Position numbers and translations under genes: made by a program. A stretch of 64,000 bases of DNA from Dioscorea cayenensis subsp. rotundata (lineage: Eukaryota; Streptophyta; Magnoliopsida; Dioscoreales; Dioscoreaceae). The notes below the pieces were generated by a model. That model made no database searches and had not been told where the DNA came from. It was given only the letters and a program-made list of their open reading frames with translations. The stretch covers positions 24,793,916 through 24,857,915 of the forward strand of contig NC_052489.1 of assembly GCF_009730915.1 (NCBI RefSeq), read 5' to 3'. Of this stretch, positions 49,616 through 61,927 are shown piece after piece (positions within the stretch are counted from its first letter, which is position 1; each line of letters begins with the position of its first letter).

Positions 49616-52087
49616 CTAGGATGTTTTAGCAATCCGAGGTCCAATGCCATACTGAATAATGCCTTCAGATATACATTTAGCTTCCTTTTCACAACCAGAA
49701 CTGGTCAATCCATCAACCAAAATAGTATACGAAACCTCATCCAAAGCCAAACCTCTCTGTGACATCAGATCACATATCTTAAATGCATCCTCCATTTTCC
49801 CATCCTTACAGAACCCAAATATTAATGTGTTGTATGTAACAATATCAGGTACAATACCACTATCAACCATTGCATCAAGAAGTCTTGATGTTTCTTTAAT
49901 GTTGCCCAACTTACAGTAGCCATGCATTAACACAGTGTAAGTTATCTTATTAGGTGCAATGCTGCTAGCACGCATTTCCTCAAACAGTTTCTTTGCTTGG
50001 TCCATTTGACCTAACTTACAATATCCGTCAATCATTGTAGTGTAACATACAACATCTAGTTGGAAACCATCCTCTTTCAATTTGTTGAAGACATTTCTAG
50101 CCTCTTCTATGCAACCATCGTTGCAAAACCCATGGATAAGAGCAGTATATGTGACCACAGTCGGAGAAACACCTTTGCCTTTCATTTCAGCAATTAAATT
50201 AGAAGCTTCCTCCATATTACTACTCTCACAACAACCAGAAACAAGAGAATTATAAATGACAGCATTTGGCTCTAATCCCCAATTATCCAACTCCTTGAAG
50301 AATGTCTTAGCTTTATCAACTTCCTTTGATTTACAATAACCATCAATTATGGAGCTAAAAGTAAAAAGATCTGGAACCAAAGCCTTAGACTTCAACTCAT
50401 TCCAAAGCCCAATGGCCTCTTCCATCTTGCCTGAATCGCACAATCCATGTAAAAGATTGTTATATATGTAAATATCAGGTTCTATGGCTCCTTTAACCAT
50501 TTGTCCAAGAAGCCTAAGTCCTTCTTCTATTTTCCCTTCTTTGCAACACCCCAATATCAATGTGCTAAAGGTAACTCTATTCACTGCCATTCCCTTGACA
50601 AGAATTGTCTCAAGAAGTGCTACTGCTTCCTCCACCTTCCTCAACTCACAAAGGCCATGGATGAGAGCATTCGAAGCAACTACCTCCACATGGAAACCTT
50701 TCTCCACCATCTTCAACCAAATTCCCATTGCCTCCTGATGCTTACCATTTTTACACAAACCAAGAATCAATGAGGGCAGAAGAGAACTCTCTGGTTTGAA
50801 GTCCCTCAAAAACATCTCCTTAATGAACCGAACTGAAGAATCCAATCTCGACCCAGTCCTAGCAATTAAAGAAATAACTGAATTAAAGACACTCTCATTA
50901 ACTACAATCCCATTCATCAACATCAACTCCAAGAGCTGCTCTGCCCGCTCCACTTGCCCTGCATTACACAAACCTTTCACAAGCAAATTATATGTGACCT
51001 GATTTGGTTCCATACCTTTCCTCACCATCTCGTCCCGCAACCTCAATGCCTCTACATACCTGCCAAAGCTACAATGCCCGTCAATCAACGTATTATATAC
51101 AAACTCATTTGGTGGTATCTTCCTCTGCTTCATTTCATCCAGCAAACAATCTGCTTCTCCAAACCGATCCAATTTCACCAATCCATTGATCAACACATTG
51201 AAAGTCACAACGCTGGGTTCCACAGTCATCCTCTGTTTCAACCTCAAAGCCTCGTCTACCATCCCATGCTTGCAGAGCCCGTCAAAGAGCGCATTGTAAG
51301 TGACAACCGTCGGAGATATCCCCGAGCTCTCCATCTCCGCAAATAGTGCGACTGCTTCTTCAACCCTCCCACCCTTGCAAAGAACATCAATGAGAGGCGT
51401 GTAAGAGAACACATCTGGGGATAAAAACCGGCGCATTTCATCGAACACCCATCGGGCATCACGGTGCTTGCGCGCTTTGGCGAGAGACGAGATAAGGAAG
51501 TTGCAGGAACGGAGGGAGGGACAGAGGCCACGATCGACGAGGATGCGAAAAGAGGAGACGGCGATGGGGAGGCCGTGATCGGGTGGATATTGAGTGCAGC
51601 AGACGTGAAGGAGGACATCGAGGGCGGCGGAGATGGAGGAGTCGTCAGGGGAGGAGTCGGCGAGGGAGTGTATGAGCTCCGGAAGAGAGTGGAGGAGCGT
51701 GGAGGAGCGTAGGGGATCAAGAAGGCGGATGACGAGGAGGCGGGCGGGGGCGCGGAGGCGGGCGTGGAGGAGAGAGTGGAGGAGGAGGGAGAAGGAGAGA
51801 GGGGTGAAGGGAAAGTTGAGGCGGTCGGAGGCGAAGGAGAAGAGGCGGAGAGCGTGGCGAGGGTTGATGGAGGGGCGAAGGTCGAGGAGGTGGCGGTCGA
51901 GATCACGGGGGGAGAGGCGTGATAAGGTGGCGTGGCAGAGCTCCTCGTCAAGCGGCGAGCGGGTGAGGAGGCGGAGGAGGTTGCGGCGGAGGATATGAGA
52001 TTCGTCCGGCGGCGGAGGGGAAGGGCGGAGGACGGCGGACGAGAAGAGGCGGCGGCGGTGGGGACGGAGGGGGAGGGGTGGTCTCAT
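49616..52087 (-). CDS. P-class pentatricopeptide repeat (PPR) protein, organelle-targeted
   Basis: One uninterrupted frame of 2,472 nt gives 823 residues; most P-class PPR genes lack introns. I chose the ATG at 52,087 (MRPPLPLRPHRRRLFSSAV): upstream in-frame codons contain no ATG, and this N-terminus is Arg-rich and acid-poor like a mitochondrial presequence. From about residue 180 on there are some 18 repeats of 35 residues (VTYNALFDGLCKHG, VTYNTLIFGFCKDG and similar), without the E, DYW, LRR or SMR tails of other subclasses. Such proteins bind single-stranded organelle RNA and stabilise, process or help translate it; the target cannot be told here. It resembles Arabidopsis At4g19440-type proteins as far as I recall. 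The N-terminal third is extremely GC-rich, the repeat part AT-rich, a steep monocot-like gradient. No lesion was seen. Confidence 0.93.
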   Translation of the reverse strand: MRPPLPLRPHRRRLFSSAVLRPSPPPPDESHILRRNLLRLLTRSPLDEELCHATLSRLSPRDLDRHLLDLRPSINPRHALRLFSFASDRLNFPFTPLSFSLLLHSLLHARLRAPARLLVIRLLDPLRSSTLLHSLPELIHSLADSSPDDSSISAALDVLLHVCCTQYPPDHGLPIAVSSFRILVDRGLCPSLRSCNFLISSLAKARKHRDARWVFDEMRRFLSPDVFSYTPLIDVLCKGGRVEEAVALFAEMESSGISPTVVTYNALFDGLCKHGMVDEALRLKQRMTVEPSVVTFNVLINGLVKLDRFGEADCLLDEMKQRKIPPNEFVYNTLIDGHCSFGRYVEALRLRDEMVRKGMEPNQVTYNLLVKGLCNAGQVERAEQLLELMLMNGIVVNESVFNSVISLIARTGSRLDSSVRFIKEMFLRDFKPESSLLPSLILGLCKNGKHQEAMGIWLKMVEKGFHVEVVASNALIHGLCELRKVEEAVALLETILVKGMAVNRVTFSTLILGCCKEGKIEEGLRLLGQMVKGAIEPDIYIYNNLLHGLCDSGKMEEAIGLWNELKSKALVPDLFTFSSIIDGYCKSKEVDKAKTFFKELDNWGLEPNAVIYNSLVSGCCESSNMEEASNLIAEMKGKGVSPTVVTYTALIHGFCNDGCIEEARNVFNKLKEDGFQLDVVCYTTMIDGYCKLGQMDQAKKLFEEMRASSIAPNKITYTVLMHGYCKLGNIKETSRLLDAMVDSGIVPDIVTYNTLIFGFCKDGKMEDAFKICDLMSQRGLALDEVSYTILVDGLTSSGCEKEAKCISEGIIQYGIGPRIAKTS

Positions 52088-53780
52088 GGTGGTGAGAGCG
52101 CGGAGCGGGGAGAGAGGAGAAGGGGTTTTGATAGGAATGGACGGCTGGGATTTGATCTGGAGGAAATCATGGACGGCTCTCGACTGGTTCGTGTCCAAGT
52201 ATCCTTCACAAATGGAATACGGTGATCTTTAGAATTATTAAATTGGAAATTAGTTTTGATGTAAAAATATAAATTTAGTTTTATTTTTTATAAAACAAAA
52301 TATTAATTATTGTAGGAGAAATGAATTATAAAATGTTGGAAAATTTCAAACCTTGTTTGGATTGGTTTTTGGAAATCCCAGAAGTGTTTTTTTTTTATAA
52401 ATTAAGCGACTCGAGTTCAAAATGTTGTTTATATTGACTTTTCTAAAGAAAACTGTAAAACTGAAAAAAAGCGAGTTTTTTTAAAAAACTAGTCATGACC
52501 ACTTTTGAAAAAAAGCTGTTTTTAAACTATTTTTACGACTTATGCTCCTACTAAAAGCTAATCCAAACAGAAAATACAAAAAAATGTTTAACTTACTCTG
52601 GAGAAGCACTTCTAATAAACTAAAAAAAAGTATTTTTTTGAGAAGCCAATCCTAGCAAGGCCAAATAGACTCTTTAACATTTATATTTTCCAAACAGACA
52701 CTCTTTCATTACATTTCTTACTGTAACTTACTCTGTCAATTTATTCTACACCTCATTTAATATTTATAGATTTTATTTAATATTGTGTATTTACGTGTAA
52801 CTAAATAAGTTTTCACTTAATATATTATTTTTTCATATTTAATATTATAAATTTCAGCTTAAAATCCAAGATTTCAATTTAAAATTGTGTGTTTCCGTTT
52901 ATAAAAATGAAAGCCATATCAACATCAACTTCCTTTTATGTTAAAAAATCTGAAAAGTAATCAATCATGAAAAAGAAAAAAAAAAAAGACCATCTAAAAA
53001 TATTCAAAATCATACCAATTTTTTTTTAATACTTTAACTCATAATAGTTTTTTATTTATAACTAGTTTATTGTATTTTGACTGTTTGACATGAGATTATT
53101 TGTGTAGGATTTTATTTTAAAAAACATCTTATTGAATTTTAAAACTCCCATAAAATAAGAGTATAAATATATTAAAATATTAATTTTATATGTGCATCAT
53201 GACTTACCTCAAATAGGCCTTAAATAGAAATACTTATCCCCTATTTATTCATAAAAAAATTTTCATTTCGTACTCCACCGAACTGTGTTTAAGATTTAGA
53301 AATTTCTTTATTTTATTTACCTTTGCTGCCCGAATTAAAAGGAGGATGCCAATTTAAATTTGAATGGATTGTTATTTAAGTTGAGAGGGATTGAAGACTG
53401 AATGTCATTATTTTTTCTTTTTAGTTAATCAACTGTTTGGTTAATTTTGGTTGCTCATGTTTAGGCATTGATCCAAATAGAAAATGGTGTGCAAGTCTGG
53501 AGTCAAATCCTAATATCTATTAGATGTGTAAGTTATTGATTGTTGTGTATAATAAATATAACTTAATTTATAAAGTTCATATAATATGAAGAAACATATT
53601 TACACATTCACAGTAATATCTTTACAAAAAATGAGAAATCGTAAATATACTCAATTTATAAAATTCATAAAATTTATAACTGATTTATTTATTTATTTTG
53701 ATAAAAGCACTATATACATGATGCGTATATGTCCAACTCATACATCATAAAGAGGTTTGGGCTATATTAGTAATTTGGAG
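52088..53780. other. PPR-gene upstream region and AT-rich intergenic DNA
   Basis: The first few hundred bases should contain the PPR promoter on minus; no clear TATA box stands out. The rest is very AT-rich with no supported gene. Confidence 0.5.
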
Positions 53781-53799
53781 GGTTGTGTAACCTAAATTC

Positions 53800-54350
53800 C
53801 ACTTAACAAGAACGATAAAAATAAAATAAAATAAAAGAGTAGAGTAAAGAAAAAATAAAATACTAGAATTTATACATGTTTACGATGTTCACCCTTAAAT
53901 GGGTTGTGTCCTATTTCGTGCTATTACTACAATATAAACTATGAAGAATTGTTCAAGAGTACAAAAATACATTCCACACTCTCTTTTGTGTGTCACACCT
54001 CTAAAAATACTCAAGATTTTACAATATTTTTGCTCAAGAACTATAACACTCATCATCTCTTGATTTTTTCTCTTGCTTGTTCATAAGAACACTTATAAAC
54101 TTTGGGATACAACATCATCCAAAGATCTTTCCCTTTTATAGCCATGGATGAAAACAATACATGGGTGGCTCTAATTACACACAAAGTGGCTTTAAAGTCA
54201 AGATTAATAGCTGCTAACCATTAACATAGTTTCAATGCCAATATTAATGGCAACCAAACATTAACATGAGTGAGTTTTTTATTTTGTTTAAACACATAGA
54301 AAACTAGATTTATCTCCATTTTTTTAACATGCTACAAACTCACACTCACA
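53800..54350 (-). mobile_element. Possible solo LTR, copia type, minus strand
   Basis: On minus the order is that of a plant LTR: GGCTATAAAAGGGAAAG (TATA) at about 54,137, a leader with GAGCAAAAATATTGTAAAAT, then GGACACAACCCATTTAAGGG and a T-rich U5-like tail. No primer-binding site or internal coding region is adjacent, so it would be a solo or truncated LTR. I could not find the ends or a target duplication. Confidence 0.4.
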
Positions 54351-54954
54351 GTTAGCGATCTGTTACCATCAATGTTTCTAAACGAATCTTGAACTTAAGA
54401 CCCTTAATGTTTCACCCTTATTTTTTACGTAGGTCAAGTATCGCTGGGCTATAAGTACTTTAGTTTTACAACTTAATTTTCAATTTTAAACATATATAAC
54501 TAAATATGATTTTTATGATGATATACTAGCAATTATCACAAGTTGATCACGTAAAAATTGCTAAACATGGGCCAACTTTGTTTCATAGGGCCTTGACCTT
54601 TGAAGAGGTCTTACTGGGATATTGACTAGATATAGGCCCAATCCAACCAATCATCCCTTATTTGAGTCAAACTAAGTTGGCCAAGGTTTTATAAGCCGGG
54701 CCCTTAAGTGCAAACCTCAGTAAGTGTTTTCTTACTCCATTGTCAATGTCATAAAATTTGTCTAGGATTTGTTACAACAATAAACATTTATTTTTCTATG
54801 CATGGAAATATGGAACGGATGCTTTTATTATTTCAAATTGAAGATATTGGATAAGTGATGCGAAGCACATCTCATCTTACTAATTTCTTAAAAAAAATTA
54901 TTTTAAAAATTATTAAGAAGGTGATTTTCAAAAAGAAAGTTCATGCCAAATCCA

Positions 54955-55075
54955 CTTGGTCAAGTGGTTAGTGGTACCAAAATAAGTTTTTCGTGTGACA
55001 TGCAAAGTGATGAGGGTTTAAATCTTTGTTGGAGGAATTAACTCACAAGTGATTTCGTAACTAACTCACACGTCA
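54955..55075 (+). mobile_element. Possible tRNA-derived SINE fragment
   Basis: ACTTGGTCAAGTGGTTAGTG resembles a tRNA D-arm (box A), and GAGGGTTTAAATCTTTG, about 40 nt later, resembles box B. No clear A-tail or target duplication was seen, so the copy is old or truncated. Confidence 0.4.
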
Positions 55076-55564
55076 TAAAAACAAACGTTTGGTTCTTCAT
55101 AGTTCAGATATATGAATTGTTTTAAATTTCAATTAGTTAATTTAAATAATTAATTAAAATTAACTCTCATTCAGTAACCAGTCAAGAAGGCATGCAAACA
55201 AGGATTCTAATTAGTTGAGGTCTAAATTAACATCAAATAGGAATATATTCTATATATTTCTGGTTTATATAGAAACAACTTCTTTAAAAACTTAATAATA
55301 ATATAAGGAATATAACACTTTAAGCTTTATAATTTTTTATTATGAGTTAATTATACAAACAATTTAAAACTATATCAAACATAAAACAAACTTCTGTACA
55401 CTTAACTGCAGTCATGTTGGACCACATTGATAACTAAATCATAAAAACAAAATTAAAAAAAAAAAACAAACTTAAGAAATTCTATGAATCCCAAAACGAA
55501 GCCAAAACTTATAACAGCAAATCAAAAGTACTATGGTACCCGAAATGACTAAAATACCCCGATG

Positions 55565-55870
55565 TTTTGTCCTTCAGATTCGGTCTCCGCCCACCCACCG
55601 TCTCACTCGCATTTGTCCTCATCCGTCATTGCCAGCCTTGCAATCTGACGATTGTTAGACAGCCACGATGGTGGGTCCTGCTTGTGCCCACCGTCGGATC
55701 AACTCCGGAAAAAGACAAAAAGAATCTTGTTCATGGACTCCTAGTTGGGGACACGCACCACCGTTGGACGGTGCCCGAACGCCCACGTGCGACGAAGTTT
55801 CCCCGTGCTCTCGCAAACTATGGCGTTTGCACGTGTGAGGATTCCCGTACAGTCTCACGTACCACATTGT
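55565..55870 (+). other. GC-rich island with G-box-like motifs, unrecognised
   Basis: A compact island of about 50% GC with an open plus-strand frame of about 100 codons and no recognisable domain. It contains CCCACGTGCG (55,781) and GCACGTGTGA (55,829), both ACGT-core motifs, and TCTCACGTAC (55,854). It could be an orphan exon, a decayed gene or a regulatory island. No flanking exons were found. Confidence 0.3.
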
Positions 55871-55891
55871 ATACAATTTACTGCCCTAAAT

Positions 55892-55942
55892 TACTATTAC
55901 TATTAGTATTATTATTATTATTATTACTATTATTATTATTTA
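55892..55942. repeat. Imperfect (ATT)n microsatellite
   Basis: About 50 bp of TTA/CTA trinucleotides right after the GC-rich island. Translation across it gives only a Leu run. Confidence 0.9.
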
Positions 55943-57675
55943 TTTAACAAAAAAAAACATAGACATGAGAACTGTGGAACAAAATACATATAAAAACACT
56001 GAGAGACAAAAAAAGGTTAAAAAAATAGAAGCACATAACAAAATAAAAAGAAAAAAAACACCTTTAGATGTTCCAAATTAACCAGCACTAAGAACAGTCC
56101 AAGAGAAAGTTCTATAAAATTACACTTTGTTTGAATGTATATATTAAAATAATAAAATAAAATTTTTATTTTCTAAATTAAAATTTCCACTTTGTTTGAC
56201 TTCGTTGACATTAAATTAAAATTTACAATAAAGTTTGTAAAAAAGAAAAATAAGGTTATATTATAAAACACTAATTAAACAAATAAGTTTCGTTTTTTAA
56301 ATTTATAAACTTAAAATTCTGTTAGACCTTACATGTCAAATTGATATCTTTCATCTCTACATAAGATAAACACTACAAATTTAATAATCTTGAACTAATT
56401 AACAATATAAAATCATTAAAATTAGCTACCTAGCTATGTTTGAGAGGAATCTTGAAATTTATCATCATTTTATATATTTTTATCAAATAGGAGTGAATCT
56501 AGATTAGATGATACCTAGCCCACAAGCTGTAACAATCAAATAAGTTTTTAATTTTTATGAAACCAACTCTCACAAACAATCACAAACAACACTCAAAGTA
56601 GGTTGCCTCAATTGGCTTTAGGTTTCCCAAGAAAATATAATATGGCCTAACTTTGGAACTACATAATAATATTTTTATTATTTCGCTATTCTTTTATTTA
56701 TCATCATATTCCCAATTAATGCTTGGTGGATTGACACTGAAGTAAGGTTAAATATATTTAATATAAAGCAACACAAAACCCAAAATCAAGGAAGATGGTT
56801 AAATGAGATGCATTGGAATTAATAGTGACCATTTTATTAAATATATTCATATCAAGCTTAATAGTTTAATTATCATATGGTGCTTTAGGTTTTATACATT
56901 ATATAAGAATATATATATATATAATGAAACTCAATGTACTTTTCAATGAATGAATCAAGATTAATTGGAAAAAAAAACACTCAGATCTATTCAGCATTAG
57001 TTGGATCTTATCTTAACAAACATGCTCTTTGTTTTTTTTTTTTTGGATGAAAATTAAGTTAGGCAATGATATATTGTTTTCTTATGACCAATTAATGCTC
57101 ATCGTTATTTTTTTTATTAATTTCATTCAAAAGAATATAGTTTATAGTTTTAAATAGATGGATATTAAATTTATGGCTTAGTACCATCTTACTTTCTTAA
57201 TGGAATCTTTTATGAAGTTATTGTAGTTATTGAAGTTATAACTTTGGTAATTATCTCTATGTTGTGTTCGTACATGGCGATGTGAAATTATTTAAATTTG
57301 GTGAAATTTTTTGTTTAAATTATTTATTTTGCCAATTCATTTTGAATGACTTTCATAAAACATTTATCAAATTATTCCCAACATGTTTGTTATACAACTA
57401 GCAACTGACATACAATAAGATTTTGTTTATTATTCATATTTATTTGTAAACATTAAAACTCATTTTTCACTCTTTTAAAACATTTTGATCACCATCCTAA
57501 AGAGAAGATCAAGTAATACTTAATTTTTTAACATAAGTTTTGCATTCCTCTCAAATGTTTTTTTTAAACAGTGCTTTCATTTAACTCCGTATTTCATGAT
57601 GTTTAATAAAACATTTATTTTTAAAATAAATCTTACTGTAAAAATGAAGTAGTTATTATCAATAGTCATATTTTG
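55943..57675. other. AT-rich intergenic DNA
   Basis: No gene or clear repeat end recognised. Confidence 0.5.
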
Positions 57676-57890
57676 CACACATTTTTTTTTAATAAGTGGA
57701 TAAACCACAATTTTATTCAAATAACAAAAACAAGTACAGATAACATAAAACAAAACAGAAAACTGAAGAAGAGAAAAAAGGTCTGTCCTCATCCAAATGA
57801 ACTAAGAAATCATCACCAACAATGATGTACTTCCCAGTAAGTCATAGATGATCAAACTAAAGCGAAAAAAAAAACTCCATAGTTAGAAGA
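57676..57890 (-). mobile_element. 5'-truncated LINE 3' end
   Basis: GTGGATAAACCACAATTTTA followed by TTCAAATAACAAAAACAAGT closely matches the 3' region of the LINE at the right edge (63,249: GTGGATAAACCACAGATTTA). On minus the copy would end in the A-run complementary to the T-tract at 57,680-57,690. Only the 3' UTR is present, typical of aborted LINE insertions. Confidence 0.55.
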
Positions 57891-58382
57891 CGAAGAACGC
57901 CAAGAGGTGTTAAAGGTCTTTACTAATTAGTGCACATATTAAACTTTAACTTCAAAATTGGAAAGAAAAGCATTTTAGTCAATATTATTAACTAAACACA
58001 CATTGTGAAAAATAGGAAAAAAATTTCAAAGGATTTAAAAAAAACACTAGATTATTTCACTAACCCTAAAAATAATTTTTGAACCACATGGTGATCATTT
58101 CAAGTGACCCCTAGAAAACAGCCCTTAAATTGCCTACCTATTATAGGTGGACACCTTCAAACTCAATGATCTCTACTAGTTCTTTTGTACTCTTCATCAC
58201 CACACTAAAATAACATCCAAAGTTGGTCTCAAAACCAAAGAAGAGCTCACCTTTTAATATATAACATAAACAACTAGCTGGTGCCTCACCCAATAAAAAA
58301 AGTTTAATTATATACACATCATCATCATCATGCAACATATGGCTCTCCTCTTTAACTATTCCCCATTTTGAGTCCCCCTTTC

Positions 58383-58390
58383 TATATAAC
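58383..58390 (+). promoter_or_regulatory. TATA box of the DUF4228 gene
   Basis: TATATAAC lies about 70 bp before the start codon at 58,454, a usual distance for a short plant 5' UTR. Confidence 0.5.
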
Positions 58391-58453
58391 CACCTTTCCA
58401 TTAGTCCTCCTTCACTCAAGGCAATACCCTTAGTTTCCAAAACAAACTTAAGT

Positions 58454-58876
58454 ATGGGCAATAGCCTTAGATGTTGCCTGGCTTGCATTCTCCCTTGTGG
58501 TGCACTAGATGTCATTAGGATTGTCCATTTGAATGGTCATGTTGATGAGTATAGTCGCCAAGTTTGGGCTAGTGAGATCCTTGATGCTCATCCTAACCAT
58601 GTTCTTAGCAAGCCTAGTTCTCATGGTGAGCATGTTGTGCATCGGATCATGATCGTCTCTCCCGAGTCTGAGCTCAAGCGTGGTCATATTTATTTTCTAA
58701 TTCCTTCATCTTCTGTGCCAGAGAAGAAAAAATTGAAGAAAAAGAATATTAAACATAAAGAATCACCGGTGACTAAAGTTACTGATCAGAAGGAGTTTCG
58801 ACAAAGGAAAAATAAACATTCCGGTGGAAATGGTATGTGGCGACCACATCTTGAAAGCATCTATGAAGATCTATGA
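58454..58876 (+). CDS. DUF4228/PADRE-family small protein
   Basis: A single exon of 140 codons plus stop. The protein starts MGNSLRCC, a likely N-myristoylation site followed by cysteines that could be palmitoylated, so membrane association is plausible. It then shows the DUF4228 pattern: IRIVHLNGHVDEY, VWASEILDAHPNHVL and SELKRGHIYFLIP. A lysine-rich stretch and the C-terminal WRPHLESIYED follow; that ending is typical of the family. Length (about 140-200 aa) and the lack of introns also fit. Many members respond to pathogens and abiotic stress; molecular function is not known. A TATA box sits upstream and a (TTTTTA)n tract right after the stop. No lesion is visible. Confidence 0.88.
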   Translation: MGNSLRCCLACILPCGALDVIRIVHLNGHVDEYSRQVWASEILDAHPNHVLSKPSSHGEHVVHRIMIVSPESELKRGHIYFLIPSSSVPEKKKLKKKNIKHKESPVTKVTDQKEFRQRKNKHSGGNGMWRPHLESIYEDL

Positions 58877-58878
58877 GA

Positions 58879-58917
58879 TCTATTTTTATTTTTATTTTTA
58901 TTTTTATTTTTATTTTT
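58879..58917 (+). repeat. (TTTTTA)n microsatellite in 3' UTR
   Basis: Six to seven hexamers start within about five bases of the DUF4228 stop codon. Confidence 0.9.
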
Positions 58918-60683
58918 GAGGCCTTATATTTTTTGCAAATCTTTATGTATGTGATGGTTTGTAGTTGGCCCTTTTCTTAATTTTAATTTTTCTTGTTTGT
59001 GGATATTATTGGGGAAATACTTTGTTTCTAGTTTTTTTTTTCCTCCCACTTACATGGAAGTGAGTGGAAGTTGTGTCACTTTCGCGACTTACGAAGATGG
59101 TTTCATTGGGAAGTGAGGCACCAACCGACGAGCGGAAAGTGGAAAATGAAGAAGAAAAAGGAAGATGAGTTACAAGCTTGTAATCATAAGCAGTTGCACC
59201 TGTAGCCAATGGCAAGCCAAGTTGTGTAAAAAGTAATAAAAGAGAGGCTTTGTTAAAGCTTTAATCATATGCTTTGTATTCTTTTTAATTGAGTAATGTT
59301 GGTGCGCATGAACAAGGACTTGCAACTTAAGCAATTACTTTAGACCATAAACAGTCAGTCACTCAATCAATCAATCTATAAAGATTTAAAGTTTTCTTTT
59401 TTAAAGTCTTAATTTTGAACAAAAGCATTTTTTGTTTTAATGCAATATAGACAAATCATCATAAATATTTTTTATTATTTTATTTTAACTATGTGTTATG
59501 TATTAAAAAAAAAATCTAATTTTTAATTTTTTTGTGTAGAAATCAAATACTTTATTATTTGACCATTGTGATAGAGATTAAGAGTTTAAAATATAAATAA
59601 ATAAATAACTATAATACCAAAAGAATGAACCGAAGAAAGTATGCTTATATATATATATATATATACAGATATATGAGATCGATATGGTTAATGCCTGCAT
59701 GTGTGAGTCTAGACCAATTATCTCGGATCAAGTTCATGTGATCATATTTTCATTGTTATTTTGGAGTTAGATCTTTTTTGGAGTTAAAATAACTCGATCC
59801 CATTTCTCAATGTCTACAACTAAGATTAAACAGGAATAAATTAAGAAGTCATTGCAGTGAATAAAAAGATTGAAGCTCAATAATCAAGAGAGAAAGATCA
59901 AACTTTGTTAGTGTGCCTTCTTCTACATGAACTTATTAGATAGAATGCTAAATTATGAACTTTTAGTTACAGCTGGCTTGGTTTTGTTTAAGAATATTTG
60001 ACTCAAGCTCTTGGATCTAGTTATCAGAATTTGTCATTAATAATATTGCTATTCAAGGAGGTTTTGTTGCCTCTGTATATAATATATATATATATATATA
60101 TATGATTAGAGTTTGTAAATGATAGAAGGACAGCTAAGATGCTTTGCACTTTAAAAGCTTAGGGAGCATGGGGAGAAACAAGGATGTATATATTAATTGC
60201 AAATGGGACATACCTTAACTTGTGAAGGAGTGTGCAATGCTCAAGAGAAAAATGGTCTCTTGAGACAAGGTTTAACAATAAGATGCATTTTTTATTTATA
60301 TTTTTATATTTTTATTTTTTGATTGGTAGTTGTATTTTTTTTTTCTTGAAAATAAAGTAAAATTTTAAGGAAGTAGCATAATTAACACAAAAATTCTAAA
60401 GAATAAAGATTAATTTTTATCTTTCTCATTTTATCTCCTGTATTTATTGAAATATTAAATTTTATTAGCTACTAATACAAATTATATATTTTAACTTAGC
60501 ACAAAAATTATTACTCACATGATAAGAAAGTGTCTTGAATCAATCGATATCACCATCATATACAAGACAAGTTAAACTTGAATCAATATCTTCCTTATAA
60601 ATGTTAGGATTAGTGCCAATATAACGGGAATATTAATTTTATTTTCTACATTGATTAAACTTTTATAAATGTTAGGATTAGTG

Positions 60684-60735
<52 letters not shown>

Positions 60736-61892
60736 GGGAATATTTCAACCTAGTTATATAAAATGATTTATTTGTTGCATTTTTTTTGGAGACTTATTTA
60801 ACATTTTTATACTACTCTTGCCCGTCCTATTTATATGTACCCTTCAATTAATTCACACACATTAAAAAAAGTAAATTAAAATTAATTAATAATCTTAAAT
60901 TTATCAAAAATATATATTTGCTTTCCAAATTTTTTTACTTAAAAACTATAAAAATTTCATTAATTTTTGTTAACTATTTTAATTATATTTTATAATTCTT
61001 TTCTCAAAATGGTATTTTATGTCCTCTAAAAAAATTGAAAAGAGTAGAAATACATTAAAAATAAAAGATAAATTTGAAAGTAATTATTAGTTATTCTATA
61101 AATATTTTAAATTAACATGGTCAATATGACCGAAGAGAGTATTTTGAGGCACTAAATTTAGAATTTTATAAACAAATTTTTTTAAAAAAAAAGCTTTTAT
61201 GGTATGTAGGTTTTTCCAATTTAAATATATTTTAATATGAATGCCTTATTTTAGTAAAATTACTATAAAATGGTGGTAGTTTTACTCGGTAATATAAAGC
61301 AAAAAGCTTTCACTTGATGCCCAATTACACATGGATGAGTCACAACCAAGAGAGTGAGTGTCTTGGTGAAATAGATGGTCCGATTTACTTTGATACGGAA
61401 TCACAGATTCACAGTACTTTGAAAGGACCCAATTAAATAATTATAAGCTAATTAATAAATGAGCGCTATTTTCAGAAAAGCCCTTCCATTAACTGAATAT
61501 TTAATCTAATCTTGGGACCCCGTACACCTAATTTTAGGGTTAATAGGAGACATGCTTTTCATAATCCAAGGGTGCCACCTCGTGAGGTGAGGCCATGATT
61601 GATGAACAAGGGATCAGGATAGAGAGATTAATAATACACTAGGTTGGTCCCTATGATATTATATAATTTTTCATATATATATATATATATATGGGATATG
61701 ATAATGTTCATAGAAAAAAATTAAATTACAACCGTTAGATTATTATCTAATAATTATTTATTATATAAATGTTGTACATATTTTTATGTTCATAATTACT
61801 ATAAGACATTGTAGAACACGTTTTGATTCTATCTATAATGATCATAGTCATTGGATTACTATCCGATAATTTTTGTGCCATTAGATTACCAG

Positions 61893-61927
<35 letters not shown>

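Noticed and set aside
52088..52198. N-terminal extension of the PPR protein
   Set aside because: The extended frame has no ATG; it would need a TTG start.
51256..52225. Long frames in other phases over the 5' end of the PPR gene
   Set aside because: They are low-complexity Ser/Pro or Arg/Glu translations of a GC-rich coding region. The PPR frame is continuous with conserved repeats.
58141..58515. A 124-codon minus frame overlapping the DUF4228 gene start
   Set aside because: It runs antisense through the TATA box and the first codons of a well-supported gene, and matches no family.
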